From DASYML01 sp036399835 (GTDB taxonomy: Bacteria > Acidobacteriota > Blastocatellia > Pyrinomonadales > Pyrinomonadaceae), in assembly GCA_036399835.1 (NCBI GenBank), contig DASWMI010000118.1, positions 1 to 60,161 of the forward strand: a DNA stretch of 60,161 nt, given 5' to 3'. Position numbers and translations under genes: made by a program. The notes beneath the pieces were generated by a model that saw only the letters and a program-made list of their open reading frames with translations, was not told the origin of the DNA and searched no databases. This document shows, piece after piece, positions 8,577-19,120 of the stretch; position 1 is the stretch's first letter; the number at the start of each line of letters is the position of its first letter.

Positions 8577-9989
8577 ATGGCAAAAACACAACCGGCGCGA
8601 GGGATGCGCGATTTTTTACCGGCTGATGTCAGGCGGCGCGAGTATGTCATCAATGTCATACGCGAGGTTTACGAGCGCTACGGGTTCGAGCCGCTGGAAA
8701 CTCCGGCGGTCGAGAACATAGAGACGCTGATGGGGAAGTATGGCGAAGAGGGCAACCAGCTCATCTTCAAAATCCTCAAGCGCGGCGAGCATGAGAAGAC
8801 GGGCGAGGCCGATCTGGCTTTGCGTTATGACCTGACGGTGCCGCTCGCGCGCGTTGTCGCTCAGTATCAATCGCAGTTGCCGCGCATTTTTAAGCGTTAT
8901 CAAATTCAGCCGGTCTGGCGCGCGGAGCGTCCTGCACGCGGTCGCTTTCGAGAGTTTTATCAATGCGACGTGGACGTGCTCGGCTCTCGCTCCGTGTTGG
9001 TCGAAGCGGAACTGTGCGCGGCTGTCAGCGATGTGCTCTTGCGTTTGGGCTTTACGAATTTCACTGTGCGTCTTAATCACAGGCAGGTGCTGGCGGGGAT
9101 TTTGGGCGCGGCTGGCATTGCGCCGGAGAAACAGAATGAGGCGCTTGTGGCGCTTGATAAGCTGGACAAGATCGGGCGCGAGGGCGTGGGCAGGGAGTTT
9201 GCAGAGCGCGGCATCAGGGATGATGCGGGCCTCGCTCTGCTGGATTTCTTTGAGAAGCTCGGCTCGCTGGAACAGGCCGCGCGGATTGCCGCGAGCGATA
9301 GCGACTTGACGGACAAAGAGGCTTTAAACGCGGCTCTGCTCGGTCGCCTGGTAGAGTTTGTCGGTGATGATGAAGCGGGCGCGCGCGGGATTGAGGAGCT
9401 GCGTTCTATCATCAAGTTTGCCACTGCGTGCGGCGCAGGCTCGAAGATCAAGATTGACCCGAGCCTGGCGCGCGGACTCTCTTACTACACAGGGGCGATT
9501 ATGGAGATTAACGTGCCGGACCTGGCGGGCAGCCTCGGCGGCGGCGGGCGTTACGATAATCTGGTCGGGATGTTTCTGGGCCAGAATATTCCCGCGTGCG
9601 GTTTCTCGCTCGGTCTTGAGCGAATCATCTTCCTGATGACCGAGCGCGAGATGTTTCCGCCCGCGCTCGTTTCTGCTCCGGCTGATGTGATGGTCACAAT
9701 CTGGGATGAAGAGACGATGACCGATTCTCTCGCGGTCGCCAAGGGTTTACGCGAGAGGGGTCTGCGCGTGGACCTCTACACGGAGGCCGACAAACTCGGC
9801 AAGCAGTTGAAGTACGCCGCATCGCAGCAGATTCCCTTCGTCGTCGTCCTCGGCGCGGATGAGCGCGCGCGGGGCGAGGTTTCGCTTAAAGATATGAAGA
9901 CGGGCGAGCAACAATCGGTCGCACGCGAGCGGCTGGCTGCCGTCGTGCGCGAAAGAATTGAAGACAGGAAAGTGAGGAGCAAGCAGTAA
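8577..9989 (+). CDS. hisS: histidine--tRNA ligase
   Basis: The 470-residue class II synthetase charges tRNA-His in the cytoplasm. Motif 1 lies around residues 30-65. Motif 2 includes FKRYQIQPVWRAERP and REFYQCDVD. The histidine-specific signature GLSYYTG and motif 3 (ACGFSLGLERI) follow, then a C-terminal anticodon-binding alpha/beta domain. The length is slightly above the usual 420-430 residues because of an insertion of about 40 residues around 205-260. The ATG at 8577 begins the usual MAKTQPARGMRDFLP. It is the first of a run of rightward genes that includes a second synthetase, aspS. Confidence 0.96.
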   Translation: MAKTQPARGMRDFLPADVRRREYVINVIREVYERYGFEPLETPAVENIETLMGKYGEEGNQLIFKILKRGEHEKTGEADLALRYDLTVPLARVVAQYQSQLPRIFKRYQIQPVWRAERPARGRFREFYQCDVDVLGSRSVLVEAELCAAVSDVLLRLGFTNFTVRLNHRQVLAGILGAAGIAPEKQNEALVALDKLDKIGREGVGREFAERGIRDDAGLALLDFFEKLGSLEQAARIAASDSDLTDKEALNAALLGRLVEFVGDDEAGARGIEELRSIIKFATACGAGSKIKIDPSLARGLSYYTGAIMEINVPDLAGSLGGGGRYDNLVGMFLGQNIPACGFSLGLERIIFLMTEREMFPPALVSAPADVMVTIWDEETMTDSLAVAKGLRERGLRVDLYTEADKLGKQLKYAASQQIPFVVVLGADERARGEVSLKDMKTGEQQSVARERLAAVVRERIEDRKVRSKQ

Positions 9990-10046
9990 GCGATAAGTGT
10001 TCGAGATGTGCTGCCTTGATTGCTGACTGCTCAATTCATCAAAGCT

Positions 10047-10424
10047 ATGAGTATCGAAATCACAGCGCTCGATCATGTCAACATCACGGTGCCGAAGTCT
10101 CTTGAAGACGAGGCGAAACGCTTTTACGGAGAGATTCTCGGGCTGCGAGAGATTCCTAAGCCGGTCGAGTCGAGGGGTCGCAGCGGAGCTTGGTATCAGA
10201 TCGGGCTGGTCCAGTTGCATCTCTCCGTGCAACCGGACGCGGCGGATAAAGATGGCAGCCGTCAGCACGTCTGTTATGTCGTCAAGGACCTTGCAGCGGC
10301 GGAAGAATCATTTCGTCGCGCGCGCGTGGAGATTTACCCGGACAAGCAGCCTGTGGAAGGCTGGCTGCGTTTTTATGTGCGCGACCCTGGCGGCAACCGG
10401 ATAGAGATTGCCCAGCATCCTTGA
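10047..10424 (+). CDS. VOC/glyoxalase-fold protein
   Basis: The 125-residue protein is a single vicinal-oxygen-chelate domain with two beta-alpha-beta-beta-beta modules. Likely metal ligands are His in LDHVNI, His in VQLHLSV and the final Glu in NRIEIAQ. Members include glyoxalase I, dioxygenases and antibiotic-binding proteins, so the substrate is not predictable. I chose the ATG at 10047 because the family begins just before LDHVNI. An upstream ATG at 10020 would add nine residues. The gene lies between hisS and aspS in the same direction. Confidence 0.82.
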   Translation: MSIEITALDHVNITVPKSLEDEAKRFYGEILGLREIPKPVESRGRSGAWYQIGLVQLHLSVQPDAADKDGSRQHVCYVVKDLAAAEESFRRARVEIYPDKQPVEGWLRFYVRDPGGNRIEIAQHP

Positions 10425-10488
10425 ACGTCAAATCATCGAGACGCGAGCGACGCTTAATAAAGAGGAATCTTAATCGCAGGAAATCATT

Positions 10489-12318
<1,830 letters not shown>

Positions 12319-12325
12319 GCGAGCC

Positions 12326-12805
12326 ATGAACAGCCGGGAAGAACAGACGCATATTTCCATTCGCAGGGCCGGACGCGAAGATGTGCCGGCGATTGTCCGT
12401 CTGCTGGCTGATGATAAATTGGGAAGCGGTAGGGAAAACTATCAAGACCCGCTGCCGGAAGCTTACTACGCCGCGTTTGAGGAGATTGACGGGGATAAGC
12501 ACAACGAGTTGCTGGTCCTGGAAGCTGAGGGCGAAGTCAGAGGGACTTTGCAGTTGACCTTTATCACGGGTCTGAGTTTTCAGGGCGCAAAGCGCGCGCA
12601 GATAGAGGCCGTGCGCGTTGACAGCAGGTATAGAGGTCAGGGCCTGGGCCGCCAGCTTATTCAGTGGACCATACAGAGAGCGCGTCAAGAGAATTGTCGT
12701 CTGGTCCAGTTGACGACGAACAACGACCGTGCGGACGCGCACCGTTTTTATCAGGAGTTAGGATTCGTCGCATCACACACGGGAATGAAGCTGGACCTCG
12801 GCTGA
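12326..12805 (+). CDS. GNAT-family N-acetyltransferase
   Basis: The 159-residue protein is a single GNAT domain. Motif A (VRVDSRYRGQGLGRQLI) binds acetyl-CoA through the RGQGLG loop. Motif B contains LTTNNDRADAHRFYQELGF. It would acetylate a small molecule or a protein amine; the substrate is unknown. I chose the ATG at 12326, 7 bases after the aspS stop, because the longer frame would overlap aspS and add non-homologous residues. Its position suggests translational coupling to aspS. Confidence 0.88.
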   Translation: MNSREEQTHISIRRAGREDVPAIVRLLADDKLGSGRENYQDPLPEAYYAAFEEIDGDKHNELLVLEAEGEVRGTLQLTFITGLSFQGAKRAQIEAVRVDSRYRGQGLGRQLIQWTIQRARQENCRLVQLTTNNDRADAHRFYQELGFVASHTGMKLDLG

Positions 12806-12860
12806 GAGGAAACGGTGACGAGAACTCCCGGACCCCTATCCCTCGTTGACGGAGTAAACT

Positions 12861-13277
12861 ATGATTACGCTGCGGCGCGCGCATGTCGAGCAGATGTACG
12901 CGCATGCGCGCGAGGCGCATCCGGCAGAGTGCTGCGGGCTGCTCGGCGGTTCTCCTTCAGGAGAGGCGCAAACTGTCTATCGCCTGCGCAACGTGGCGCG
13001 CGCTCCGCTCTTTGCTTATGAAGCCGCGCCGGAAGAGTTGTTTGCCGCGCAGAAACTGATGCGCGAGCGGGGCGAGCAATTACTTGGCATCTATCATTCG
13101 CACCCGCGCTCCGCAGCGCCTCTGCCTTCCGAGTCGGACGTGCGCCTGGCTTACTATCCGTCGGCCACCTATTTTATTATTGGCCTCGGCGAAGCCAAGC
13201 CTCGCCTGCGCGCCTTTCGCATCAAAGAGCGTGAAGCCCTCTGGGAGCGCGTCCGGTACACCGTCAGTGATGATTGA
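12861..13277 (+). CDS. M67 (JAMM) metallopeptidase
   Basis: The 138-residue protein carries the full JAMM zinc motif: Glu in AECCGLLGG and HSHP followed by SESD. Small bacterial JAMM proteins of this kind, such as Mec, remove or trim sulfur-carrier proteins that end in Gly-Gly. This links them to cysteine, thiamine or molybdopterin sulfur transfer. No carrier protein or ThiF-like partner is adjacent here. GGAG lies about 10 bases before the ATG at 12861. It follows the GNAT gene by 55 bases in the same direction. Confidence 0.88.
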   Translation: MITLRRAHVEQMYAHAREAHPAECCGLLGGSPSGEAQTVYRLRNVARAPLFAYEAAPEELFAAQKLMRERGEQLLGIYHSHPRSAAPLPSESDVRLAYYPSATYFIIGLGEAKPRLRAFRIKEREALWERVRYTVSDD

Positions 13278-13346
13278 GACGCTCGCGGCCCGGACGTTTG
13301 AGAAGATTTGAGAACCTGTAGCCCGCGAGGTTCGTAAGAAAGAGCG

Positions 13347-14030
13347 ATGGCTAAGAAAACCAAGTACGATACTAACCCGCTGGACCCTGATTACGTGCGG
13401 CGCACAGAGGAGGTGCGCGGCGCGACCGAAGAGATACCCGCTGCCGGCGGCGCAACGCAGGAGCAAGCGCAAACGCATCGCGGCGTTGATACCGAAGCGC
13501 CGACACATCACTTGAATGCGCCGCACACGGCCTCTTATCCGTCAGTCTTTATTCCGGCGACCTACCAGCCGCCGCAGACTCCCGCGCAGAGACCCGCGGC
13601 GCAGCCAGTGGCGGCGACGCACGCGCCGACTTCGCAGACAGTGCCCGGCATCAGCCTGCCGGAAAACATCGCGCTCATTCTGCCCTATATCCCTTTCCCG
13701 CTGATTGGCACTGTGCCCGGATTGCTTGAACTACTGCTCGTCCCGCGCCACCAGGTGCGCGTCCGGTTTCACGCGGCGCAGGGGCTGGCGCTGCATCTCT
13801 TCGTGCTGATCGTCAGCGCGCTCTTTAGCACGGCCAGCTCTATCGCCTCCGCGCTCTTGCGCGGCCCGGCCTCTTTTCTGCTGGCGCTGGCCTCATCGCT
13901 CTTCACGATTGCGGCCTTCATCTTCTTTATTATCTCTATGATTCGCGTCTGGAAGGGCGAAGCGCATGTCATCACGCCGCTGGCCGACGCAGCCAAATGG
14001 CTCAACGAAAAGCTTGAGCCGAAAAAATAA
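13347..14030 (+). CDS. DUF4870/Tic20-like membrane protein with long proline-rich N-terminus
   Basis: The first 100 or so of 227 residues are disordered and rich in Pro, Ala, Gln and Thr. The C-terminal half has about three hydrophobic segments, with the pair PRHQVRVRFHAAQGLALHL between the first two. That pattern (a charged VRFHAAQ loop between helices) is typical of Tic20-like/DUF4870 membrane proteins. The function of these is unknown in bacteria. AGAAAGAGCG lies just before the ATG at 13347. It is the last gene of the hisS-aspS run. Confidence 0.7.
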   Translation: MAKKTKYDTNPLDPDYVRRTEEVRGATEEIPAAGGATQEQAQTHRGVDTEAPTHHLNAPHTASYPSVFIPATYQPPQTPAQRPAAQPVAATHAPTSQTVPGISLPENIALILPYIPFPLIGTVPGLLELLLVPRHQVRVRFHAAQGLALHLFVLIVSALFSTASSIASALLRGPASFLLALASSLFTIAAFIFFIISMIRVWKGEAHVITPLADAAKWLNEKLEPKK

Positions 14031-14120
14031 GCTGCTTCGCGCTCAAGCTTAATCTCTGACAACTCAAACAGAATTCAAACTCAAACAGTTTTCCGAGGCC
14101 CTTCAAGGATAAAGGATATG

Positions 14121-14183
14121 AGCCGGGGGCGGCCCGCTTTCGTGCTCGCTCAGGCTTCGCGCCTCGGAGCTTGGCCCCCGGCT
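14121..14183. terminator. GC-rich hairpin between convergent genes
   Basis: AGCCGGGGGC pairs with GCCCCCGGCT across a 43-base loop between the rightward membrane-protein gene and the leftward lipoprotein gene. It lacks a long T run, so a terminator role is only likely. Confidence 0.45.
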
Positions 14184-14247
14184 GATTTCCTGTTGTCCTG
14201 CTTGTTGCCTTTTCTGGACCAGAGCAGGCTTCGCTCGCTCCGGTGGA

Positions 14248-14700
14248 TTAGAAGTCGCAGCCGAAAGATTTCATTGATTGCCTGGCTTGCTCCATTGATG
14301 TCTTGCAGGCCTGGACCAATGTTGGCTTGGTCTGTGGGTTGGCGGCCAGAGTGCGCCAGGACTTGCGCCATTGTTCTATGCTTGACTTGTATTGCGCGCG
14401 CGCCGCTTCAGGGACTTTGCCGGAGACGCAGGCTTCATACTTAGCCAGAAAATCGTCGCATTCGGGAACGCCAATCTTGTCGCCGCTGCTGGCCGTAGTC
14501 TGGGAAGCAGCCGGACTGCTGGCCGTCGCAGGACTGCTCGCAGTGGTGGTTGTTGTCGTCGTGGTGGTGCTCGCCTTGTTGCCATTATTAGCGTTGTTCG
14601 CCGTGTTCCCGTTCTCCGTGGTGTACGAGCCGCCGCAGGCGACTAGCAGCAGCGCGCACAGCACAAACAGTGCTGAGGGCACAAAAATCTTTCTGAACAT
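14248..14700 (-). CDS. putative lipoprotein with Thr-rich linker
   Basis: The 150-residue protein has a signal peptide and lipobox (LLVACGG, Cys at about residue 22). A low-complexity linker of Asn, nine consecutive Thr and Ser/Ala follows. The compact C-terminal domain has four Cys (ECDDFLAKYEAC, QACKTS, FGCDF) likely to form two disulphides. The fold may be a small helical four-Cys domain. The role is unknown. The gene is divergent from the DUF885 gene, and the shared upstream region at 14701-14977 should hold both promoters. Confidence 0.75.
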   Translation of the reverse strand: MFRKIFVPSALFVLCALLLVACGGSYTTENGNTANNANNGNKASTTTTTTTTTASSPATASSPAASQTTASSGDKIGVPECDDFLAKYEACVSGKVPEAARAQYKSSIEQWRKSWRTLAANPQTKPTLVQACKTSMEQARQSMKSFGCDF

Positions 14701-14977
14701 CTGGGGTTCTCCTTAAAAGCTTAGCCGGGCTGGCCCGTCTAAACCGCATACAGGGGTGTTAAGTCCGTGGGATAATACACGAGGAACGGACAAATTTGAT
14801 AGCCCCGCTCAAGCGTTCGCGTGGTGCGACAAAGCCTCTCGAAGAATGGATGCGTGCAGGCTTCAAACGCCACAAACAAATCGCGCTCGGCGCAAAGCTT
14901 ATGTGTTAATCTCTCGGCTGGCTGCCGTATCCAGCCGACTTCCGCGCGCACGATGCGACAAACATCTTTTCGAGATT

Positions 14978-17287
14978 ATGAGAGCTTTCGGGTTCATGAG
15001 AAAACTTTCCATCCTGTTGCTGCTGGCCTTGATTATCCTGACAGGCACGCTCGCGCCCTTTAAGACCGAAGCGCAGAGAAGACGCTGGCCCGGAAGACGC
15101 ACTGGTCCAACGCCCGCGCAGCCTGCCGCCAGCAGCCTCGTCACGGCGCGTTTTAATCAACTGGCGGATGAATATCTGCGCGGCTATTACGGCTTTAACC
15201 CGACGCAGGCCACAGGGCTTGGCCTTCATGCTTATGACTCGCAGCTCGAATCGCGCAGCCGCGAAGCAGTCACACGCGAAGTGCGCCGACTACGCCAGTC
15301 GCTCGCCGCCCTCGCACGCCTCAATCCGCACCTGCTCTCTCCCGAAGCGCGCTACGACTATCTGGTGCTCGCTTCTCATGCGCGCGGCCAGCTCCTTGAG
15401 CTTGAAGAGAGAGCCATGTGGCAGCGCGACCCGAACATCTATAACCGGCTCGCCATCGCGGGCGTAGACAGCCTGCTCAAGCGCAACTACGCGCCCGTGG
15501 AGCAGCGTCTGGACGCCGTGCTGGCGCGTGAGCGAGAGATTCCGAGGCTGCTTGATGAAGCCCGCGCTAACCTGGAAAACCCGCCGCGCATCTACACGGA
15601 GATTGCGCTGGCGCAGGCTCGCGGCAGCATCGAATACTTTGCGCGCGTCGTCCCGCAGCTTGTCGAGCGCGCGGGCGGTGTGCGGCTCAGCGCAGCGCGT
15701 CGCGCACAGTTTGAGTCCGTCAACGAAACGGCTGTCAGGGCTGTGCGCGCTTTCGCCGAATGGCTGGAAAAGGAGCTCTTGCCGCGCTCCGCCGGACAGT
15801 TCGCCATCGGTGAAGATGTTTACCGCCGCAAGCTCCTCTACGACGAGATGGTCGAAACGCCGCTCGCGCAGCTCATCCGCGACGGCGAAAGAGAGTTGAG
15901 ACGCACGCAGGAAGAGATGCGGCAGCTTGCAGAAGAGATTGCGCCCGGCAAGGGCCTCCTCTTTGCTCTTCGCACACTGGGCCGCGAGCATCCGCCCGCC
16001 GACGGACTGCTCGGTGAGACACGCGCGGAACTGGACCGCATCAGCGCCTTTGTCCGCACGCAGGGTATCCTGACGCCGCCCGCGCAGGGGAATCTGATTC
16101 TGGCCGAAACGCCAGCCTACGCGCGTGCGACCACCTTTGCCTCCATGGACCCGCCCGGCCCCTTCGAGCGCACGGCGACCGAAGCCTATTACTACGTGAC
16201 GTTGCCGGACCCGCAACTTGATGAAAGACGCAGGGAAGAGCACCTCAGCTTCTACAATCGCTATGCGCTGCCCATCATCTCGATTCACGAAGTCTATCCG
16301 GGCCACTATTATCAATTCCTGATCTCTCGTCAAAATCCTTCGCGCCTCCGGCTGGTCCTGCGCTCCGCGAGCTTTACTGAAGGCTGGGCGCATTACTGCG
16401 AGCAGATGATGCTCGATGAAGGATTCGGCGGCAACAACCCTCAGCTCAGGCTGGCCCAGCTTAACCTGGCGCTGCTGCGCCTGTGCCGTTATCTGGTCGG
16501 GCTGCGGCTGCACACGCGCGGGATGAGTTATGAAGAGGCCGTGCAGTTCTTTATACGCGAGGGCTACCAGGACGGGCTGGCCGCCGAGCGCGAAGCAAGA
16601 CGCGGGACGATTGACCCGACCTATCTAGTCTATACGCTCGGCAAGATGGAAATCCTGCGGCTGCGTGAAGACTACAGGCGGCGCCTGGGCGAACAGTTTC
16701 GCCTGGGCGAGTTTCACGACCGCCTGCTCAGCTACGGGATGCCGCCCGTCAAGATCATACGCCTCGCCATGCTCGGCGACGCCGCGACCTCGGCCAACTC
16801 CGCTCCCAACGACGATGCGCTGGACCAGACGAGCAGGGTTGATTTTTCCGTGCTCGCCACGGGGACGATGAGTAGCTTCGAGGGGACGCGGAGGGTGGAG
16901 TTGATTCTGGACCGGAGCGAATGGCAGCGAGCCTGGCAGACGATAGGCAACGGCCAGCCCCTGCCGGATGTCAACTTCAACACGCGCGCCGTCGTGCTGG
17001 TCCAGCAGGGACGCAAAAACACAGGCGGCTACAGCATCTCGATTGAAGCGATTCGTCGTGAGGGTACGACCCTCTCGGTGCGAACCAGCGAGCGAGCGCC
17101 GCGCCCTGGCGAAATGACTACACAGGTGCTCACCTCGCCCTTCGTCGCCGTCTCGATTCCGAGACCTCCGGCGGGCGCTATCGTAAAGTTTGAGACGGAT
17201 GTGAAGGAAGCGGAACAAAATCGTCACGAGAATGAGCGAAACTATAAACGACGCGGACGTTACAGGCGGAGGGCGCGTTCCTTTTAA
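14978..17287 (+). CDS. secreted DUF885 metallohydrolase fused to a PrcB_C domain
   Basis: From the ATG at 14978 the protein has 769 residues with a signal peptide (helix about residues 9-24, then TEAQ). Residues about 40-610 form a DUF885 domain with the metal motif HEVYPGH at residues 437-443 and a second ligand region EGWAHYCE near 468. DUF885 members are thought to be peptidases or hydrolases. Residues about 620-745 match a C-terminal PrcB-type domain (VVLVQQGRKNTGGYSISI), a fold described in a protease-complex component of Treponema. The fusion is unusual. An ATG at 14996 is an alternative start. The basic tail RRRGRY-like end is low complexity. Confidence 0.83.
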   Translation: MRAFGFMRKLSILLLLALIILTGTLAPFKTEAQRRRWPGRRTGPTPAQPAASSLVTARFNQLADEYLRGYYGFNPTQATGLGLHAYDSQLESRSREAVTREVRRLRQSLAALARLNPHLLSPEARYDYLVLASHARGQLLELEERAMWQRDPNIYNRLAIAGVDSLLKRNYAPVEQRLDAVLAREREIPRLLDEARANLENPPRIYTEIALAQARGSIEYFARVVPQLVERAGGVRLSAARRAQFESVNETAVRAVRAFAEWLEKELLPRSAGQFAIGEDVYRRKLLYDEMVETPLAQLIRDGERELRRTQEEMRQLAEEIAPGKGLLFALRTLGREHPPADGLLGETRAELDRISAFVRTQGILTPPAQGNLILAETPAYARATTFASMDPPGPFERTATEAYYYVTLPDPQLDERRREEHLSFYNRYALPIISIHEVYPGHYYQFLISRQNPSRLRLVLRSASFTEGWAHYCEQMMLDEGFGGNNPQLRLAQLNLALLRLCRYLVGLRLHTRGMSYEEAVQFFIREGYQDGLAAEREARRGTIDPTYLVYTLGKMEILRLREDYRRRLGEQFRLGEFHDRLLSYGMPPVKIIRLAMLGDAATSANSAPNDDALDQTSRVDFSVLATGTMSSFEGTRRVELILDRSEWQRAWQTIGNGQPLPDVNFNTRAVVLVQQGRKNTGGYSISIEAIRREGTTLSVRTSERAPRPGEMTTQVLTSPFVAVSIPRPPAGAIVKFETDVKEAEQNRHENERNYKRRGRYRRRARSF

Positions 17288-17471
17288 GTGATGATTAAGC
17301 CAACCCTCGCTTGCGCCGTTTCATCTTAAAATTGCCAGCCATTAACGCACCGTTTGCTAAAGTTGCGAGGCTGGCACAGATAGACTTGGATTGCTCTCTC
17401 CCCTGCGCGTGACCATGAACGGGCAGTTATAGACAGACTGTTTTCGGGGGAGATGCAAAGCTTGGACATTA

Positions 17472-17520
17472 AAGAGCGGCGCGCCCTCCCGTTTTGCGGA
17501 AGAGGGACAGCGCCGCTCTT
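17472..17520. other. strong hairpin in the leader of the M48 gene
   Basis: AAGAGCGGCGC pairs with GCGCCGCTCTT, and an inner stem CCCTC/GAGGG extends it. It lies 185 bases after the upstream gene and 67 bases before the M48 start. It may end upstream transcription or structure the leader RNA; there is no T run. Confidence 0.5.
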
Positions 17521-17586
17521 CTATCTTTGCAGAGGACGAATGTGCGCGGGCGCGGGCACTCGCGCTTTTTATCGGAGGAGGGGGAA

Positions 17587-19002
17587 ATGATTAATCGAAA
17601 GCATCGCCATGCACAAAGAATAACCGCGTGGCTTCTGGCTCTGGTCGTTTTTGCCATGCCGCTCTCGGCGCTGGCGCAGACCAAGATTGCCTTACATAGT
17701 AATAAATACAAGGCGCAGGATGATGTTCAACTCGGTCGCCAGGCGGCAGCCGAGGCCGAGCAGCAACTGCCGATTCTCAATGATGCGGATGCGACGGATT
17801 ATCTTGAGCGTGTCGGCTCGCGTCTGGTGTCCTCGATTCCGCCGGAGTTTCAGCATTCCGAATTTAGATACTATTTTAAGATCGTCAACGCGCGCGACAT
17901 TAACGCTTTCGCTCTGCCCGGCGGCCCGATGTACGTCAATCGCGGCATGATCGAGGCGGCACGCTCTGAAGGCGAGATGGCCGGTGTGATGTCGCACGAG
18001 CTGGCCCACGTCGCTCTGCGTCACGGCACGGCGCAGGCGACCAAAGCGCAAAAGTACGGACTGCTCGCGGGCGTCGCAGGCATCCTCGGTTCAATCCTCG
18101 TTGGTCCACAGGTGGGCCAACTCGGGCAGGCCGCGGTCGGAGCTTACTTCCTCAAGTTTAGCCGCGAGTATGAAACGGAGGCTGACATTTTGGGCGCGCA
18201 GATTATGGCCCGCGCAGGCTATGACCCGCGCGATCTGGCGAACATGTTCAGGACCATAGAGCAGCAGGGCAGCGGCAGGGGCGGCCCGGAGTTTCTCAGC
18301 AGCCACCCGAATCCGGCCAACCGTTATGCGCGTATCAATCAGGAAGCGCAGTATCTGCGCGTGGAAAATCCTATCCGTGATTCGAGGGATTTCACACGCG
18401 TCCAATCCAGGCTGCGCGGGATGGGTCGTGCGCAGACGATGGAAGAGATCGCGCGCAGCGGCCAGCGCAATCCGAGCGGCGGTCAGCAGTACCCTGAGGG
18501 CAGCGTCGGTCGCTCTCGCGTAGAGTATCCTTCAGGGCGTTATCGCTCTTATACCGGAGGCAATCTTTTCCGCGTCAGCGTCCCGGACAACTGGCGGCAA
18601 CTGCCTGGCAATAACGACATCTGGTTTGCTCCCGAAGGCGCTTACGGCTCGGTGCAGGGGACGAATGTTTTCACGCACGGCGTCAACCTCGGCGTGACGC
18701 AAGCGCAGAGCACTAACCTGCGACAGGCGACAGACTACTTCCTCAGTTCTTTGACGCAGAATAACCGTATGCAGCGGCAGGGCGGTTATGCGCGCGGAAC
18801 GATTTCCGGCCATACCGCGCTCGCCTCGACGCTCTTAAACCAGAACGAAGCCACTGGGCAGAGCGAGGTCGTCGTCATCTATACGACGCTGTTGCGCGAC
18901 GGCAGCCTCTTCTACATGATTGGCGTCGCGCCGCAGGCCGAGTATAGAAACTACCAGGGAACTTTCCAGAACGTGCTGCGCTCGATACAGCTTAACGACT
19001 AG
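17587..19002 (+). CDS. periplasmic M48-family metalloprotease
   Basis: The 471-residue protein starts at the ATG at 17587, just after a strong GGAGGAGGGGG ribosome binding site, and has a signal peptide (cut near SALAQ). The M48 domain has the zinc motif HELAH and the third ligand in YETEADILGA. The layout (signal peptide, INAFALPGG, no membrane core) resembles BepA/LoiP-type periplasmic proteases. These act in outer-membrane protein quality control. The C-terminal 170 residues have no TPR repeats but a separate beta domain ending VLRSIQLND. It ends before a two-way terminator. Confidence 0.9.
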   Translation: MINRKHRHAQRITAWLLALVVFAMPLSALAQTKIALHSNKYKAQDDVQLGRQAAAEAEQQLPILNDADATDYLERVGSRLVSSIPPEFQHSEFRYYFKIVNARDINAFALPGGPMYVNRGMIEAARSEGEMAGVMSHELAHVALRHGTAQATKAQKYGLLAGVAGILGSILVGPQVGQLGQAAVGAYFLKFSREYETEADILGAQIMARAGYDPRDLANMFRTIEQQGSGRGGPEFLSSHPNPANRYARINQEAQYLRVENPIRDSRDFTRVQSRLRGMGRAQTMEEIARSGQRNPSGGQQYPEGSVGRSRVEYPSGRYRSYTGGNLFRVSVPDNWRQLPGNNDIWFAPEGAYGSVQGTNVFTHGVNLGVTQAQSTNLRQATDYFLSSLTQNNRMQRQGGYARGTISGHTALASTLLNQNEATGQSEVVVIYTTLLRDGSLFYMIGVAPQAEYRNYQGTFQNVLRSIQLND

Positions 19003-19050
19003 AGGGCGGCGCGAGTAGACGAAAAACAAGGTCGTGTAAAAAGCAGGAAG

Positions 19051-19110
19051 GCCGCGCGCGGAGGACCGGGAGCCATGCTCTCATCCTCCGCTCGCGGCTC
19101 TCTTATTTTG
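19051..19110. terminator. bidirectional terminator
   Basis: Arms GCCGCGCGCGGAGGA (19051-19065) and TCCTCCGCTCGCGGC (19084-19098) match at 14 of 15 positions and are followed by TCTCTTATTTT. It separates the rightward M48 gene and the leftward zinc-ribbon gene. Confidence 0.75.
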
Positions 19111-19120
19111 GCCTCTTGCC

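Noticed and set aside
14521..14580. Trinucleotide microsatellite
   Set aside because: It is the coding stretch for a Thr-rich linker of the lipoprotein and uses mixed Thr codons, so I treat it as low-complexity protein.
15290..16513. 407-residue leftward open frame
   Set aside because: It lies wholly inside the DUF885 gene on the other strand; long antisense frames are common at this GC content.
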